Shown: positions 61,437 to 64,000 of the stretch, piece after piece
Position numbering within the stretch: the first letter of the stretch is position 1
How the letters are laid out: the number at the start of each line of letters is the position of its first letter
NCBI GenBank assembly: GCA_964023205.1
Contig: OZ026850.1
Span: 3,680,368-3,744,367 of the forward strand
From: Lutraria lutraria
Lineage: Eukaryota; Mollusca; Bivalvia; Venerida; Mactridae
Reading direction: 5' to 3'
Length of the DNA: 64,000 nt
Notes under the pieces: model-generated
What the model was told of the DNA's origin: nothing
Database searches by the model: none
What the model saw: the letters and a program-made list of their open reading frames with translations, nothing else
Translations under genes and position numbers: made by a program

Positions 61437-64000
61437 ACTGTGTCCACATTCTTTGCTTGACTGTGTCCATCCATATACTTTTCAAGACTGTGTCCATATT
61501 CTTTCATAGACAGTGTCCATATTCTTTCATAGACTGTGTCCATATTCTTTCATAGACTGTCCATATTCTTTCATAGACTGTGTCCATATTCTTTCATAGA
61601 CTGTGTCCATATTCTTTCATAGACTGTGCCCATATTCTTTCATAGACTGTGTCCATATTCTTTCATAGACTGTCCATATTCTTTCATAGACTGTGTCCAT
61701 ATTCTTTCATAGACTGTGTCCATATTCTTTCATAGACTGTGTCAATATTCTTTCATAGACAGTGTCCACATTCTTTCATAGACTGTGTCCATATTCTTTC
61801 ATAGACTGTGTCCATATTCTTTCATAGACTGTGTCCATATTCTTTCATAGACTGTGTCCATATTCATTCATAGACAGTGTCCATATTCTCTCATAGACTG
61901 TGTCCATATTCTTTCATAGACTGTGCCCATATTCTTTCATAGACTGTGTCCATATTCTTTCATAGACAGTGTCCATATTCTTTCATAGACTGTGTCCATA
62001 TTCTTTCATAGACTGTGTCCATATTCTTTCATAGACTGTCCATATTCTTTCATAGACTGTGTCCATATTCTTTCATAGACTGTGTCCATATTCTTTCATA
62101 GACTGTGCCCATATTCTTTCATAGACTGTGTCCATATTCTCTCATAGACTGTGTCCATATTCTTTCATAGACTGTGCCCATATTCTCTCATAGACTGTGC
62201 CCATATTCTCTCATAGACTGTGTCCATATTCTTTCATAGACTGTGCCCACATTCTTTCATAGACTGTGTCCATATTCTCTCATAGACTGTGTCCATATTC
62301 TTTCATAGACAGTGTCCATATTCTTTCATAGACTGTGTCCATATTCTTTCATAGACTGTCCATATTCTTTCATAGACTGTGTCCATATTCTTTCATAGAC
62401 TGTGTCCATATTCTTTCATAGACTGTGCCCATATTCTTTCATAGACTGTGTCCATATTCTTTCATAGACTGTCCATATTCTTTCATAGACTGTGTCCATA
62501 TTCTTTCATAGACTGTGTCCATATTCTTTCATAGACTGTGTCAATATTCTTTCATAGACAGTGTCCACATTCTTTCATAGACTGTGTCCATATTCTTTCA
62601 TAGACTGTGTCCATATTCTTTCATAGACTGTGTCCATATTCTTTCATAGACAGTGTCCATATTCTTTCATAGACTGTGTCCATATTCTTTCATAGACTGT
62701 GTCCATATTCATTCATAGACAGTGTCCATATTCTCTCATAGACTGTGTCCATATTCTTTCATAGACTGTGCCCATATTCTTTCATAGACTGTGTCCATAT
62801 TCTTTCATAGACTGTGTCCATATTCTTTCATAGACTGTGTCCATATTCTTTCATAGACAGTGTCCATATTCTTTCATAGACTGTGTCCATATTCTTTCAT
62901 AGACTGTGTCCATATTCTTTCATAGACTGTGTCCATATTCTTTCATAGACAGTGTCCATATTCTTTCATAGACTGTGTCCATATTCTTTCATAGACTGTG
63001 TCCATATTCTTTCATAGACTGTGTCCATATTCTTTCATAGACTGTGTCCATATTCTTTCATAGACTGTGTCCATATTCTTTCATAGACTGTGTCCATATT
63101 CTTTCATAGACAGTGTCCATATTCTTTCATAGACTGTGTCCATATTCTTTCATAGACAGTGTCCATATTCTTTCATAGACTGTGTCCATATTCAATTCTA
63201 GACTGAGCCCATATTCTTTCATAGACTGTGTCCATATTCTTTCATAGACTGTGTCCATATTCTTTCATAGACAGTGTCCATATTCTTTCATAGACTGTGT
63301 CCATATTCTTTCATAGACTGTGTCCATATTCTTTCATAGACTGTGTCCATATTCTTTCATAGACTGTGTCCATATTCTTTCATAGACTGTATCCATATTC
63401 TTTCATAGACTGTGTCCATATTCTTTCATAGACAGTGTCCATATTCTTTCATGGACTGTGTCCATATTCTTTCATAGACTGTGTCCATATTCTTTCATAG
63501 ACTGTGTCCATATTCTTTCATAGACTGTGTCCATATTCTTTCATAGACAGTGTCCATATTCTTTCATAGACTGTGTCCATATTCTTTCATAGACAGTGTC
63601 CATATTCTTTCATAGACAGTGTCCATATTCTTTCATAGACTGTGTCCATATTCTTTCATAGACAGTGTCCATATTCTTTCATAGACTGTGTCCATATTCT
63701 TTCATAGACTGTGTCCATATTCTTTCATAGACTGTGTCCATATTCTTTCATAGACTGTGTCCATATTCTTTCATGGACTGTGTCCATATTCTTTCATAGA
63801 CTGTGTCCATATTCTTTCATAGACTGTGTCCATATTCTTTCATAGACAGTGTCCATATTCTTTCATAGACTGTGTCCATATTCTTTCATAGACAGTGTCC
63901 ATATTCTTTCATAGACTGTGTCCATATTCTTTCATAGACTGTGTCCATATTCTTTCATAGACTGTGTCCATATTCTTTCATAGACTGTGTCCATATTCTT
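61437..64000. repeat. 23-bp satellite-like array, about 110 units, continuing past the window
   Basis: Unit TAGACTGTGTCCATATTC plus TTTCA. Variants: ACAGTGTCC, TGCCCATA, TTCTCTC and a 20-bp short unit (TAGACTGTCCATATTC plus TTTCA). The left edge (61437-61500) is diverged; inside, the sequence is very homogeneous. Diagnostic variants recur 799 bp apart (for example GTGTCAATATTC at 61739 and 62538), showing a large block duplication. Confidence 0.97.

Noticed and set aside
61437..64000. CRISPR-like array of short regular repeats
   Set aside because: The units are contiguous with no unique spacers, and the DNA is eukaryotic. It is a tandem satellite.

Overview
This is eukaryotic nuclear DNA, AT-rich and repeat-dense, most likely from a bivalve mollusc. 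The pointers are long introns with GT-AG borders, many tRNA-derived SINEs sharing one body, several families of short inverted-repeat DNA elements, and about fifteen separate tandem arrays. The bivalve assignment is an inference from repeat style and from the encoded protein; no phylogenetic test was possible here.

One convincing protein-coding gene is present, on the + strand across the right half. It is an organic anion transporting polypeptide (OATP, SLCO family), most like the 4A/5A branch. Eleven coding exons between 36592 and 59497 join in frame to 2412 nt, giving 803 residues plus a stop. The product has the GTP...LG.(S/T)YID segment, a near-complete OATP superfamily signature (RWIGAWW), a Kazal-like extracellular loop with all ten cysteines, the A.G.Q....R..G.IP.P segment, and an acidic C-terminal tail ending ESKV. 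A 5' leader from about 36480 carries two tiny upstream ORFs. Candidate poly(A) signals lie at 59889-60063. Transcription start and further 5' exons were not identified.

Layout. 1-36479: no recognisable gene; AT-rich DNA with minisatellites (4013-4912, 5702-5862, 18620-18885, 22991-23187, 23800-25040, 31322-32325), MITEs (6433-7832, 9312-9727, 11319-11498, 15109-16462, 18900-19217, 29982-30060, 33741-33949), SINEs, and dispersed repeats rich in AGGTCA-type half sites. 36480-60100: the OATP gene, whose introns hold MITEs, SINEs (two split by hAT-like elements with intact 8-bp target duplications) and minisatellites. 60101-61436: AT-rich DNA with one repeat copy. 61437-64000: a 23-bp satellite-like array running off the window.

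Most notable: the 3' end of coding exon 5 and its splice donor have been amplified into 17 tandem copies of a 40/42-bp unit (51031-51724). Each copy carries a polypyrimidine-AG directly abutting a GT donor, which is the architecture of a recursive-splice (zero-length exon) site. About 100 bp before the same exon lies a decayed duplicate of its acceptor and first codons. This exon boundary looks like the best place in the window for new biology.
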